Shown here: one piece after another, positions 1 to 7,412 of the stretch
Layout of the letters: each line of letters begins with the position of its first letter
Numbering within the stretch: position 1 is the stretch's first letter
Origin: an uncultured Christensenella sp.
GTDB taxonomy: Bacteria > Bacillota > Clostridia > Christensenellales > Borkfalkiaceae
Reading direction: 5' to 3'
Length of the DNA: 27,072 nucleotides
NCBI GenBank assembly: GCA_905203015.1
Contig: CAJKUC010000022.1
Coordinates: 1 to 27,072 of the forward strand
Position numbers and translations under genes: made by a program
The notes under the pieces: generated by a model
What the model was told of the DNA's origin: nothing
Database searches by the model: none
What the model saw: only the letters and a program-made list of their open reading frames with translations

Positions 1-2
1 TT

Positions 3-1010
3 TTAATATCAGATTCCAATAATAACGAAAAATATATTAAAGCTATTGAGAGTGATGTTGAAGATCAAAAAGTATCTGTAGACTATTATCTCTCTGAAAG
101 CAAGAAAAAAGAAATTGTAGATACATTAGTTCAAGGAAAGACTGTTATAGAGAAAAAGGGCAGCGAAACTTATGATCAATATAATTTTTCAAGGTATGTT
201 TTAAATATATTATTAAAAGACATTATTAGCGGGAAACGTGGCAAGTTTCACAAGCTATTTGATAAATATTTGACGGTAGAAATGCTTGATGAAATAAAGA
301 ATCGATTTAAGAATAATCCATGCGTGCAAGACGATATAACTACAACGCCAGATCAGATACAAACTGTAGATAATGAAATTAAAATATCTCAAATTAGCTA
401 CCCTGAAAAGATTAGTTATACAAATGTTCTGTCGTTTTTAATGAAACTCCATAAGTTGTTCAACTGGGATAAGTATGAAAGTAAGCGGGATATAGGGAAA
501 GAATCATGTTTAAAGTATTATGCCGTTATTTTACAGCAGTGGATGCTCGGGCTCGGCGTGAAGCAGATTATAGATGAAACAATAAAGTTTCATCAAGATA
601 CACATGAGATTTTCACTGACGGAAAGGTTGTTCCTTATATAGACAATGTTGAACAACGAAACTATCTTATTAATGATGTGTTGGACACGCTTGAAAGAAT
701 TGTTCAATTTAAAATAAAGAACTATTTTTTGAAATTTACCGAAAGAAAAATAGCAAATAATCAAGAATTAAAAGGAAATGACTGGTATGAATATGTTGAA
801 TATGGAAGCTGTAACAAGGTAGTTGTTTATTTGCAAAAAATAGGTTTTACGAGAGAAAGTGCAATCTACATATATTCTCAGCATAAAGACAAAATAATCA
901 TTAAAGACAATATGATTGTAGAATTAAAAAGTAGCCTATTAAAATGCCCCAAAATTTCTGAAGAGGCACAAAGAGTTAAGTATAATTACAGAAATCTGTT
1001 CAATGAATAA
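3..1010 (+). CDS. Partial accessory protein, C-terminal part; possibly an SF2 helicase-type protein
   Basis: The reading frame is open from the first complete codon at position 3, so the start lies left of the window and about 335 residues of the C-terminus are visible. It ends with TAA at 1008-1010. The protein is rich in Lys, Ile, Asn and Tyr, and the DNA is clearly more AT-rich than everything after position 1390, which suggests horizontal acquisition. No Walker or helicase motif lies in the visible part. Near the end, the stretch around 'WYEYVEYGSCNKVVVYLQ' followed by 'GFTRESAIYIYSQH' is reminiscent of the C-terminal region of large DEAD/DEAH helicases found in defence or mobile regions, but this is recalled resemblance, not proof. 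It sits on the distal side of an integrase next to a tRNA gene, consistent with island cargo. Function should be treated as unknown. Confidence 0.6.
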   Translation, partial: LISDSNNNEKYIKAIESDVEDQKVSVDYYLSESKKKEIVDTLVQGKTVIEKKGSETYDQYNFSRYVLNILLKDIISGKRGKFHKLFDKYLTVEMLDEIKNRFKNNPCVQDDITTTPDQIQTVDNEIKISQISYPEKISYTNVLSFLMKLHKLFNWDKYESKRDIGKESCLKYYAVILQQWMLGLGVKQIIDETIKFHQDTHEIFTDGKVVPYIDNVEQRNYLINDVLDTLERIVQFKIKNYFLKFTERKIANNQELKGNDWYEYVEYGSCNKVVVYLQKIGFTRESAIYIYSQHKDKIIIKDNMIVELKSSLLKCPKISEEAQRVKYNYRNLFNE

Positions 1011-1098
1011 TAGTAAGCATAAATGTTGGGCTGGTGTAATGGTGTAGCTATTTCGTATTAGAAAGCCATATTAGCCGCTCAAAAAAGATGCGCGGCGC

Positions 1099-1126
1099 AA
1101 AAAGCCTGATTTTATCAGGCTTTTTT
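1099..1126 (+). terminator. Intrinsic terminator after the accessory gene
   Basis: AAAGCCTGA and TCAGGCTTT form a perfect stem around a short T-rich loop, followed immediately by a run of T. It lies about 90 nt after the stop codon of the left-edge gene and would end its transcript. Confidence 0.8.
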
Positions 1127-1224
1127 GCTGCAAAAAACACGAAAATTCAAAGGGTATTTTCATAGATGCCTTTTGGATTTGTACTGATCTGAACTCCCGT
1201 GCTCTTATATTACATAAAAATTCA

Positions 1225-1256
1225 GGCGTATAGCGTAAAAACTATACGTCTTTTTT
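1225..1256 (+). terminator. Second hairpin terminator
   Basis: A nine-pair stem (GGCGTATAG with CTATACGTC, one G-U pair) with an eight-base loop is followed by TTTTTT at 1251-1256. It could be a backup terminator, or the terminator of a lost gene between 1127 and 1224, a stretch in which I see no ORF. Confidence 0.65.
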
Positions 1257-1282
1257 GATGCCAAAATTAGGAGGATAAAAAT

Positions 1283-1336
1283 ATGGATTTAACAGAAAAA
1301 TTGAACCTTATAGGTTATTTTTTGACGAAGAAGTAA
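1283..1336 (+). CDS. 17-codon ORF with a good ribosome binding site; possibly a gene remnant
   Basis: ATG at 1283 follows AGGAGGA at about 1269-1275 with good spacing and encodes MDLTEKLNLIGYFLTKK before TAA. The ORF is in the same frame as the downstream integrase, from which it is separated by TAA-GAG-TAA. It may be a small real gene, the surviving 5' end of a gene destroyed by deletion, or the original start of an interrupted recombinase gene. I recognise no family. The ribosome binding site is the main support. Confidence 0.3.
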   Translation: MDLTEKLNLIGYFLTKK

Positions 1337-1390
1337 GAGTAAATTTTTACGAGGATAATCAAACCGAACAGCGCGCGAAACATAGAACAA

Positions 1391-2131
1391 ATGATAAGGC
1401 TACACACGCCCGAAGAACTGAAAGAAAAACGGGTAGCGGAATTGACGATATTCGACATAGACAAAGCCCTTGCAAAAATTCCCGTAAGCCGTACTTATGT
1501 GTACGTTCGGCAGGTGTGGCACTCGGCACTTGTAAAGGCTTGCCGCTACGGAATAATACGGCAAAACCCCGTAGATTTGTGCGAACGCGTAAAATACAAG
1601 AAAAACAAGGGAAAAGCCTTGACCTACGAAGAACAGCGAGCACTGATAAACCGCCTTGAAAAAAGCCGATATAAGTGGCTGATACTGTTTTATATGTACA
1701 CGGGAACGCGGCGAAACGAAGCAATCGCGCTTGAATGGAACGACATAAACCGCACGGAAAAATTGATACAGATAAAAGGCACGAAAACGGAAACGAGCGC
1801 GCGCAACATACTTTTAACAGACGAAGTAGAAACAATCTTAAACGGACAGAAGAAGCAGAACGAAGAACGCGGAATAAAGGGCAAGCGCGTATTTCCGTAT
1901 TCGGCGCAACAGGCAAGCCGCCATTTCAAAACGTTATGCCCGAATCACCATTTGCACGAACTGCGGCACACGTTTATAACACGGTGCGCGGAAAGCGGCG
2001 TAAACGTGAACGTTTGCCAACAACTTGTAGGACACGCAAGCGCGGATATGACAATAAACGTATATACGCACGTAATGGACGAATTCAAAAGAAAAGAAGC
2101 GGCGAAATTTTCGCTTTTTCCTACGTTCTGA
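1391..2131 (+). CDS. Tyrosine recombinase/integrase, N-terminally shortened
   Basis: Site-specific recombinase of the phage-integrase (tyrosine recombinase) family, which cuts and rejoins DNA at attachment sites through a covalent phosphotyrosine. From the ATG at 1391 the catalytic set is complete: Arg107 in TGTRRNE, Lys132, the HELRH box (His189, Arg192), GHAS (His215) and the nucleophile Tyr225 in NVYTH. Integrative-element integrases usually have 330-400 residues, with an arm-binding domain and a full core-binding domain in front. Here only part of the core-binding helices remain. The frame stays open upstream to 1343 and continues the family-like sequence (IKPNSARNIEQ), but two stops at 1334-1342 close it. 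No convincing ribosome binding site precedes 1391. Probably a decayed or truncated integrase. Its position next to the 3' end of tRNA-Ser fits an integrated island. Confidence 0.8.
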   Translation: MIRLHTPEELKEKRVAELTIFDIDKALAKIPVSRTYVYVRQVWHSALVKACRYGIIRQNPVDLCERVKYKKNKGKALTYEEQRALINRLEKSRYKWLILFYMYTGTRRNEAIALEWNDINRTEKLIQIKGTKTETSARNILLTDEVETILNGQKKQNEERGIKGKRVFPYSAQQASRHFKTLCPNHHLHELRHTFITRCAESGVNVNVCQQLVGHASADMTINVYTHVMDEFKRKEAAKFSLFPTF

Positions 2132-2165
2132 ACACTCCGAAAAGCGCAAAAAATAACCGCGTAAA

Positions 2166-2179
2166 AAATCGTGTGTAGG
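2166..2179 (+). repeat. 14-bp inverted copy of part of tRNA-Ser
   Basis: AAATCGTGTGTAGG here is the exact reverse complement of 2286-2299, which lies in the anticodon stem and variable arm of the tRNA-Ser gene. It sits just after the integrase stop. It may be a leftover of an attachment site or a tRNA fragment, although attachment duplications are normally direct rather than inverted. Confidence 0.6.
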
Positions 2180-2198
2180 GGAAAACGGGCAAAAAACG

Positions 2199-2237
2199 GC
2201 AAAAAATAAAAGGGTTTCAAAATGGCTGAAACCCTTT
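2199..2237 (-). terminator. Intrinsic terminator of tRNA-Ser
   Basis: AAAGGGTTTCA (2209-2219) pairs perfectly with TGAAACCCTTT (2227-2237). Read on the minus strand, the stem is followed by TTTTATTTTTT. It lies directly after the tRNA 3' end. Read on the plus strand there is no T run, so it belongs to the tRNA. Confidence 0.75.
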
Positions 2238-2244
2238 AAAACGC

Positions 2245-2335
2245 TGGCGCAGAGAAGAGGATTTGAACCTCCGGTAAGCGATTAACCTACACACGATTTC
2301 CAATCGTGCTCCTTAAACCACTCGGACATCTCTGC
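2245..2335 (-). tRNA. tRNA-Ser (anticodon GGA)
   Basis: On the minus strand the acceptor stem GCAGAGA/TCTCTGC closes the molecule, with discriminator G and an encoded CCA (2245-2247). The D arm is TCC...GGA. The anticodon stem CACGA/TCGTG encloses the loop TTGGAAA, giving GGA. A long class II variable arm (GTAGG...CTTAC) and a T arm with TTCAAAT complete it. The gene is intact although an integrase gene lies immediately beyond its 3' end. Confidence 0.96.
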
Positions 2336-2382
2336 ATTTTTAATTTATCCGTTCAGGCTAATACTTGCCAAACAGCCTTATT

Positions 2383-2411
2383 ATATTACTTTATTTTTAT
2401 CGAAAAAGCAA
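2383..2411 (-). promoter_or_regulatory. Promoter for tRNA-Ser
   Basis: On the minus strand TTGCTT (2411-2406) is followed after 17 nt by TAATAT (2388-2383), about 48 nt upstream of the tRNA 5' end. The rest of the gap from 2412 to 2530 holds nothing I can identify. Confidence 0.5.
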
Positions 2412-2530
2412 GCGTTTTTATGCCGTTTTCAAAAAATAGTGCGAAAGAATTTTAATTTTTAAAATCGTTGCCGCGTAATTATGGGGTAAAAGGTATGTTT
2501 ACACAAATTAAAAATCAAGGCGCTGGATTT

Positions 2531-4288
2531 TTATTTTTGCGTATAGCAATCGCATGCCGCGCCGTTTTTTAAAAACCCCGTATCGGAGCATTTTTTGCAG
2601 CGGAAAGCGGGGCGAAGATCCGCTTCCGTAAGATTGACGGAGGCGAGCATCATACGGCGTTTTTTCAGCATATCCGCTTTTTTCACCTGCAAAGCGGGAA
2701 GCGACGACGCGTCGAAAATTTCCGCTTTGGCAAGGTCGATTTCCATTTGAGAAAGTTGTTTTTCGTTTTCCGTAAAGCCTTCAATCCGATCGGCGATCGC
2801 CCGATTTTTTTCCGCGGAAGCAATGGCTTTTTCCCGAAGCGCCGCATAGTATCTTTCCCTTGCGCTTCGTTCGTCTGCCGCGAGAACGGCGGGGGAAACG
2901 AAACGATTCGTTGCCGTTTTTGTGGCGGAAGGAGCAGTTGCTCCCGAAATACTTGCGGCGATTTCTTCTTTGGCGAGGGCTTCGGGCGTGAAGATGTTTT
3001 CCCGTTTCCATTCGGACAAAATTTTGTTCATATACGGCACGGGGGAGGCGGAAGCGGCAGAGCGTTTTGCCGCTTCTTCGATCATTTCAGGGTTGAAATT
3101 CCAGCCTCGCCACGTTTCGATCAGCGCGAGATTCGCGGGGGTCTTTTTCAGATTTCCGCATACGTTCCGCAGTTGTTCAAACAATTTCAGATCGTCGTTT
3201 TTCGTCTTGAGGTATTCCCGCACGCTTTCCGTATTCACCATGCCTTGCGCGAATAATTTTTCCACAAGGGAATCAAGCGCGGAAAAATCCGTGAGATTGT
3301 ATTTGAAGCAATAGCCCGCAAGATCGCACAGACTTTCTTCTTCAAAGCCGTAATTATACCATTTTTCCGCATATTCGTCTACGTACGCGGCGGGGTTTTC
3401 CACCTTTGCGCCGAGTTTGCGCGCGATTTTATATACGACGGCGGTGAGATTTTCGCGTTGCGTCAGATATTCGTCCGCTTCTTTTTCGTCTGTTTTTCCG
3501 CGCGAATACAATTCCGTAAGTACGCCGTCAAGCCCGCGCATCGTTCCTTTTTTAAGATGTTTTGCGGCCGCTTTGATCGCGCCGAACGAAAAACCGTATT
3601 CGTCGGTCCATTTCGCAAACAAAGAATAATCCGATTCGTCGGGGGCACCCTGAATTTTCATCGCGGCAAAAAGGGCAACCACTTCTTTTTCGTGGGCGTT
3701 GTAGGAAGAAAGGGCTTTTTCCACCTGTTCGTAGGTACAGAGTCCTTCGCGGATAAATTTTTTCGCTTTATTGAATATGTATGCGGGGGATACGGCTTCT
3801 CCCTGTTTTGAAATGCAGTATTCCGCTATCAGCAGCAACGCCTGCGGTTGCATTTCGTTTTCGTCGAGAAACTGCATGTATTTTACGCTTTGCGCGTAGC
3901 CCACGTCTTTGCCGATTTTGCTCATTTTACGAAGCAATTCTTTATTGAAATCCGCATAGCGCGCGTAGTTGATTCTCGTAGGTCTGCCCGTCGCGCTGCG
4001 TACGGGGAGGTAAGAAACGGAGAACGGCTCTTTCGATACGATTTCCACAAGATCGTAATTTTCCCAGAAACAAAAGGCGTCGCGTATTTTGTCCTCGCTT
4101 GTTTTCAGCACTTCCGCCAAAGACGCAAGCGAAAAATCGGAAGCGGTACTCTGGCACAAAAACAAACCGTATAAATACACTTTTACGAAAAATCCGTCGG
4201 CTTCGGGCATATATTTCGTGAGAAAACGATTTTCGATCAGAGTGTAGTCGTTTTCGGTATATTCTTTTGAAAAGGAACAAAATGACAT
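2531..4288 (-). CDS. dnaD: DnaD-domain replication initiation protein with a DnaC/DnaI-like zinc module at its C-terminus
   Basis: DnaD-family proteins act with DnaA and the helicase loader during replication initiation or restart in Bacillota. The 585-residue protein starts with a winged-helix-like region (about 1-95). Repeated helical DnaD/DnaB_2-like units follow. The clearest, at about 385-435, has the family signature (LIETWRGWNFNPEMIEEAAK, then PYMNKILSEWK). Residues 470-560 are a charged helical stretch. The end carries CKKCSDTG (Cys564, Cys567) and CDC (Cys579, Cys581), the zinc motif normally found in the N-terminal helicase-binding domain of DnaC/DnaI loaders. No AAA+ domain follows. 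The ATG at 4288 has GGAG seven bases upstream. A minus-strand promoter lies at 4499-4471. The family is secure; the exact equivalent of Bacillus DnaD is not. Confidence 0.85.
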   Translation of the reverse strand: MSFCSFSKEYTENDYTLIENRFLTKYMPEADGFFVKVYLYGLFLCQSTASDFSLASLAEVLKTSEDKIRDAFCFWENYDLVEIVSKEPFSVSYLPVRSATGRPTRINYARYADFNKELLRKMSKIGKDVGYAQSVKYMQFLDENEMQPQALLLIAEYCISKQGEAVSPAYIFNKAKKFIREGLCTYEQVEKALSSYNAHEKEVVALFAAMKIQGAPDESDYSLFAKWTDEYGFSFGAIKAAAKHLKKGTMRGLDGVLTELYSRGKTDEKEADEYLTQRENLTAVVYKIARKLGAKVENPAAYVDEYAEKWYNYGFEEESLCDLAGYCFKYNLTDFSALDSLVEKLFAQGMVNTESVREYLKTKNDDLKLFEQLRNVCGNLKKTPANLALIETWRGWNFNPEMIEEAAKRSAASASPVPYMNKILSEWKRENIFTPEALAKEEIAASISGATAPSATKTATNRFVSPAVLAADERSARERYYAALREKAIASAEKNRAIADRIEGFTENEKQLSQMEIDLAKAEIFDASSLPALQVKKADMLKKRRMMLASVNLTEADLRPAFRCKKCSDTGFLKNGAACDCYTQK

Positions 4289-4366
4289 GCTTTATCTCCT
4301 CGTCGCTCCGATTTTTGACGGAAAACGAATTTTTGGCGAAAAATTTTCTTTTTCTTTTCCGTTTGG

Positions 4367-4395
4367 TTGCTTTCCGCGAAGAAATGTTGTATAAT
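4367..4395 (+). promoter_or_regulatory. Plus-strand sigma-A promoter
   Basis: TTGCTT (4367-4372), a 17-nt spacer and TATAAT (4390-4395). Transcription would start near 4402 and give the hydrolase gene at 4639 a leader of roughly 235 nt. It probably also serves the co-directional genes downstream, since I see no other clear promoter before 13543. Confidence 0.7.
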
Positions 4396-4470
4396 AGCGT
4401 ATAAGCGGAAATACGGATTCTGCGCTTTTCGTCGACCGACAAAAGCCGTGCCGACGGGAAAAGTATGATC

Positions 4471-4499
4471 ATTATATCCTTTTTTCGTTGAAAAAGCAA
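4471..4499 (-). promoter_or_regulatory. Minus-strand sigma-A promoter for the DnaD-domain gene
   Basis: Read on the minus strand, TTGCTT (4499-4494) is separated by 17 nt from TATAAT (4476-4471). The start would be near 4464 and the transcript would run through the plus-strand promoter region towards the ATG at 4288. Confidence 0.7.
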
Positions 4500-4557
4500 G
4501 GTTTTCCGCTTATCTTTCTTTAAAAACGTCCAAAATATTTTTCGGCTTTACCCGTAT

Positions 4558-4589
4558 GTAAAAAACGTTTCGCAAACGGTGCTTTTTAC
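4558..4589 (+). other. Leader hairpin upstream of the hydrolase-fold gene
   Basis: GTAAAAA (4558-4564) pairs with TTTTTAC (4583-4589), and inside it CGTTT (4566-4570) pairs with AAACG (4574-4578). No T run follows, so this is not a terminator. It may be a structured 5' leader. No known riboswitch class was recognised. Confidence 0.4.
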
Positions 4590-4638
4590 GCGACGATCTG
4601 CCGTTACAAAAACAAAAGGGCGTACGGTCAGGTAGAAT

Positions 4639-6477
4639 ATGATATTGAGTCCCGTGACAATCTGGAAAAAATTCGATCTTACGCAACCGACGGAGCCGAC
4701 GATTGAAAACGTCGGAAAATCGGCGGCGGGTTTTTCCGTATGGCATTTACGCTTCGGCGGACACAGGATAGAAGACGGCGAGCGGGTGGATATATCCGCG
4801 CGTTTTTCCCGCCCGGACGGGGAGGAAAAAGTGCCGGCTCTGTTGCTTTTGCCCGACGCGGGAGAAGATTCCGACGAACTTTCCGATTATTTCGTATCGC
4901 GCGGATATGCCGTGATCGTGCCCGATTATTACGGGAAAAGATCTGCGGAGCATACCGTTTCGGACGGCGATTTTCACGGCGCGGAAAACGACGATAAAGG
5001 CGAAGTTGCGGAAGCCCGAGAAGAAGATTCGTGCGAAAAGGCAAGCGACGCGGGCAACGAAGAAGCGCAAACGGAAGATGCAGCCGAAATCGTAGATTAC
5101 ACCGTTTATCCCGCCGAAATTTCGTATGCGAATTACGAATTTTCGGGCGCGCTCGATCGGCTGGAAAGCGATAACGCGGAAAAAAGTTGCTGGATGGAAT
5201 GGGCGTACGTTGCTTTGTATGCCGCGGAATATCTGAAAACACGCGAGGATATAGGAAAAATCGGTGTGGCGGGCGTTCGGCTCGGCGGAGAGATCGCCTG
5301 GATGACGTTGCTTTCGCCCGATATATCCTGTGGCGTTGCGATCAATGCGATCGGCTGGCAAAGTCATTTGTCTTCGCCGAAATACGGCGGGGCGATTCTC
5401 TCTTCCGCGGGAGAAGAAGCGGAAGCGGTGAGAAGTTTTATAGCGGGGGTGGAAGCGGAGTCTTACGCGCCGTTCGTGCATTGCCCCGTGCTGATGTGCT
5501 GTTCGATGGAAGATCCGTATTTCGATTGTGATCGCGCGTACGATACGTTCGTGCGGCTCGGAAATCCCGAAGGCAGTGCAATCGTGTATTCGGCGGACAG
5601 CGGCGGATGTATCGGTCCGAACGCGCTTATGGATATAGGTCTGTTTCTCGAACGCAATCTGAAAGGCAGAGAAATTTATATTCCGAAGCCCGTCACGCTT
5701 ACGGTGACGGCGGAGCGAAACGGCTCGATCGGATTTGTCGCTCTTGCCGATCCCGACGCGTTGGTGAAAAGCATTTCGATTTATTATGCCGAAGGTAGAA
5801 GCGGGCAGAATTCTTTACACCGCGCCTGGCAATGCGTGAAAAAAGCGGGGGAGACGGAAATTAAAGATAATCGCGTTTCCTGTACATGCGAGCCGTTTGC
5901 GGGTGCGGAATACGCGTTTGCTTACGCTTCCGCGGAGTTTATCAACGGCTTTAAAACCGTGTCGCCGGTGCTTGGGAAAAAACTTGAAGTGAAAAACGCG
6001 AAAGCGGTGAAATCGAGGGTGATTTCGGGCGGCGAGAAAGACGGCTTCGGCGTTGCGGATTATAAAGACGAATCGATCGGCGGCATTTTCCTCGAAAGGG
6101 AAAGCCTGCCTGAAATCGCAACGGGGTACGGCGGAATAAAGGGCGTTTGTTCTTCGGCGGGAATCCGCACCTATCGCATCAGTTCGCCGCGTTTCGAGGC
6201 GGAAGAGGGCGCGGCGCTGAAAATGGATCTGTATTCCCGTGCGGATACGGAAGTGAAAATCACCGTGGAAACGGGAGATAGGGAAGGCGGCGGATATTCG
6301 GTGCTTGTGCCCGTGAAAGGCGGCGGAAAGTGGAAGCGGGTGATTCTTCGCCCCGAAGAACTGAAAGACGAAAAAACGGGCGCGCCGCTGAAAAGTTTTT
6401 CCGAAGGTGTGTCGATTGCAATCCGTCCGCAGAACGAAGACGTAAAAGTGCCCGTGGCGAACGTTTTGTGGCTGTAG
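4639..6477 (+). CDS. Alpha/beta-hydrolase-fold protein lacking the catalytic serine (probable pseudoenzyme)
   Basis: The N-terminal half resembles dienelactone-hydrolase or acetyl-xylan-esterase-type alpha/beta hydrolases: 'VPALLLLPDAG', 'FVSRGYAVIVPDYYGK', then the strand-elbow 'IGKIGVAGVRLGGEIAW' at about 206-221. In active members the elbow is G-x-S-x-G; here it is G212-V-R214-L-G216, so the nucleophile position is Arg. The usual acid is plausible in 'SMEDPYFDCD' (near residue 292), but the late loop 'YSADSGGCIGP', where the His should lie, has none. Residues 104-150 form an acidic low-complexity insertion. About 350-612 is beta-rich and may be a binding module. No signal peptide is seen, so the protein is probably cytoplasmic. 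ATG 4639 has only a weak ribosome site (CAGGTAG). The fold assignment is fairly secure; the function is unknown. Confidence 0.75.
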   Translation: MILSPVTIWKKFDLTQPTEPTIENVGKSAAGFSVWHLRFGGHRIEDGERVDISARFSRPDGEEKVPALLLLPDAGEDSDELSDYFVSRGYAVIVPDYYGKRSAEHTVSDGDFHGAENDDKGEVAEAREEDSCEKASDAGNEEAQTEDAAEIVDYTVYPAEISYANYEFSGALDRLESDNAEKSCWMEWAYVALYAAEYLKTREDIGKIGVAGVRLGGEIAWMTLLSPDISCGVAINAIGWQSHLSSPKYGGAILSSAGEEAEAVRSFIAGVEAESYAPFVHCPVLMCCSMEDPYFDCDRAYDTFVRLGNPEGSAIVYSADSGGCIGPNALMDIGLFLERNLKGREIYIPKPVTLTVTAERNGSIGFVALADPDALVKSISIYYAEGRSGQNSLHRAWQCVKKAGETEIKDNRVSCTCEPFAGAEYAFAYASAEFINGFKTVSPVLGKKLEVKNAKAVKSRVISGGEKDGFGVADYKDESIGGIFLERESLPEIATGYGGIKGVCSSAGIRTYRISSPRFEAEEGAALKMDLYSRADTEVKITVETGDREGGGYSVLVPVKGGGKWKRVILRPEELKDEKTGAPLKSFSEGVSIAIRPQNEDVKVPVANVLWL

Positions 6478-6509
6478 AAAAGTATCGCAAGACAGCAGCG
6501 GAGAGGTAA

Positions 6510-6523
6510 GGCAAGGCCTTGCC
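6510..6523. repeat. 14-bp perfect palindrome between the hydrolase-fold gene and lepB
   Basis: GGCAAGGCCTTGCC lies in the 89-nt gap before the signal peptidase gene. It could be an operator or an accidental palindrome. It has no loop and no T run, so it is not a terminator. Confidence 0.35.
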
Positions 6524-6566
6524 GATATTCGCGGCAGTGCAAGAAAGGACGGAACGGAAAGAAAAG

Positions 6567-7268
6567 ATGAAAGAAGAGTACGGAACATATGGATTCGCTT
6601 CGGCGGGAATGGACGATTCTCCGCTGTACGAAGAAATATATCGGGAGAAAGAAAGGCGGGGAAACGTTCGTTTTTTTGCCTGGATTTTCGCCTTATTGTT
6701 TGCCGTATTCTGCTTAAGGTTCGCCTTTGTTTCCAATTTCGCGCGTATCGACGTTTCGGGTTCTTCGATGTATCCCACGCTGAAAGATCGTGATATTCTT
6801 CTGATGCGCTACGCGGGGGAAGCGGAGCGCGGTGACGTGATCATCGTGGACGTACGACAATACGATTTCGTCGGAGCGGACAGGCAGCCCGTATCGTTTC
6901 TGATCAAACGTCTGATCGGAATAGAAGGGGACCGGATCAAAGAAGAAGAGGGAAAGATACTGATATCCACGGCAGAAGAACGTGAAAAAGGCAATTACGC
7001 CTACGAGCCTCTGGAAAGCCAGCCCGAGGGAATTTCGTACGAACTGAAAGGCTTTGAATACGAAGTGGGCGAGGGGGAAATTTTCTTCCTCGGCGACAAT
7101 ACGAGAAACAGTATCGACAGCCGCTATAAGCAGGGCGCGTCGCATCTCGACGGACTGTATAAAAAGACGGATATTTACGGTATAGTACCGCAATGGTCGA
7201 TCGACCACAGAGCGTTTCTCGAAATTTGGACGAAACTGTTTTCCTCCGGAGGAAACGGCGGAACGTAA
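6567..7268 (+). CDS. lepB: Signal peptidase I (S26A, Ser/Lys type)
   Basis: Membrane protease that removes signal peptides from exported proteins on the outer face of the cytoplasmic membrane. The 233-residue protein has a cytoplasmic N-terminus, one membrane helix at about 35-54, the nucleophile box SGSSMYPTL (Ser67), the general base in FLIKRLIG (Lys114), the VPDRI-like stretch GDRIKEEEG, and the GDN box GDNTRNSIDSR (176-186). These are the boxes of bacterial type I enzymes. SipW/ER-type enzymes carry His in place of Lys, so this is not a SipW. I chose ATG 6567 because GGAAAG precedes it at a suitable distance; an in-frame TTG at 6519 would add 16 unconvincing residues. It probably belongs to the same transcript as its neighbours. 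Confidence 0.92.
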   Translation: MKEEYGTYGFASAGMDDSPLYEEIYREKERRGNVRFFAWIFALLFAVFCLRFAFVSNFARIDVSGSSMYPTLKDRDILLMRYAGEAERGDVIIVDVRQYDFVGADRQPVSFLIKRLIGIEGDRIKEEEGKILISTAEEREKGNYAYEPLESQPEGISYELKGFEYEVGEGEIFFLGDNTRNSIDSRYKQGASHLDGLYKKTDIYGIVPQWSIDHRAFLEIWTKLFSSGGNGGT

Positions 7269-7412
7269 GGCGAAGCGGTGCGTAAAATGCGGAATTAAGG
7301 CAGTGCGCGCAACGTTCCCGTAAAGACGATCGGCGGAGAAGACGGAAAAAAGAAAAGCAAAAAACAGCGCGGAAAAAACATCTGCGGCTAAATATAAGGA
7401 GTGAAACCGAAA

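Noticed and set aside
1735..2178. Second plus-strand frame overlapping the integrase
   Set aside because: The integrase frame carries the full catalytic residue set. The overlapping frame is Arg/Lys-rich noise without a ribosome site.
6567..7268. Reading the signal peptidase as the SipW processing enzyme for the surface operon
   Set aside because: It has the bacterial Ser/Lys dyad with FLIKRLIG, while SipW/ER-type enzymes have His in that place. It also lies in a different transcription unit.
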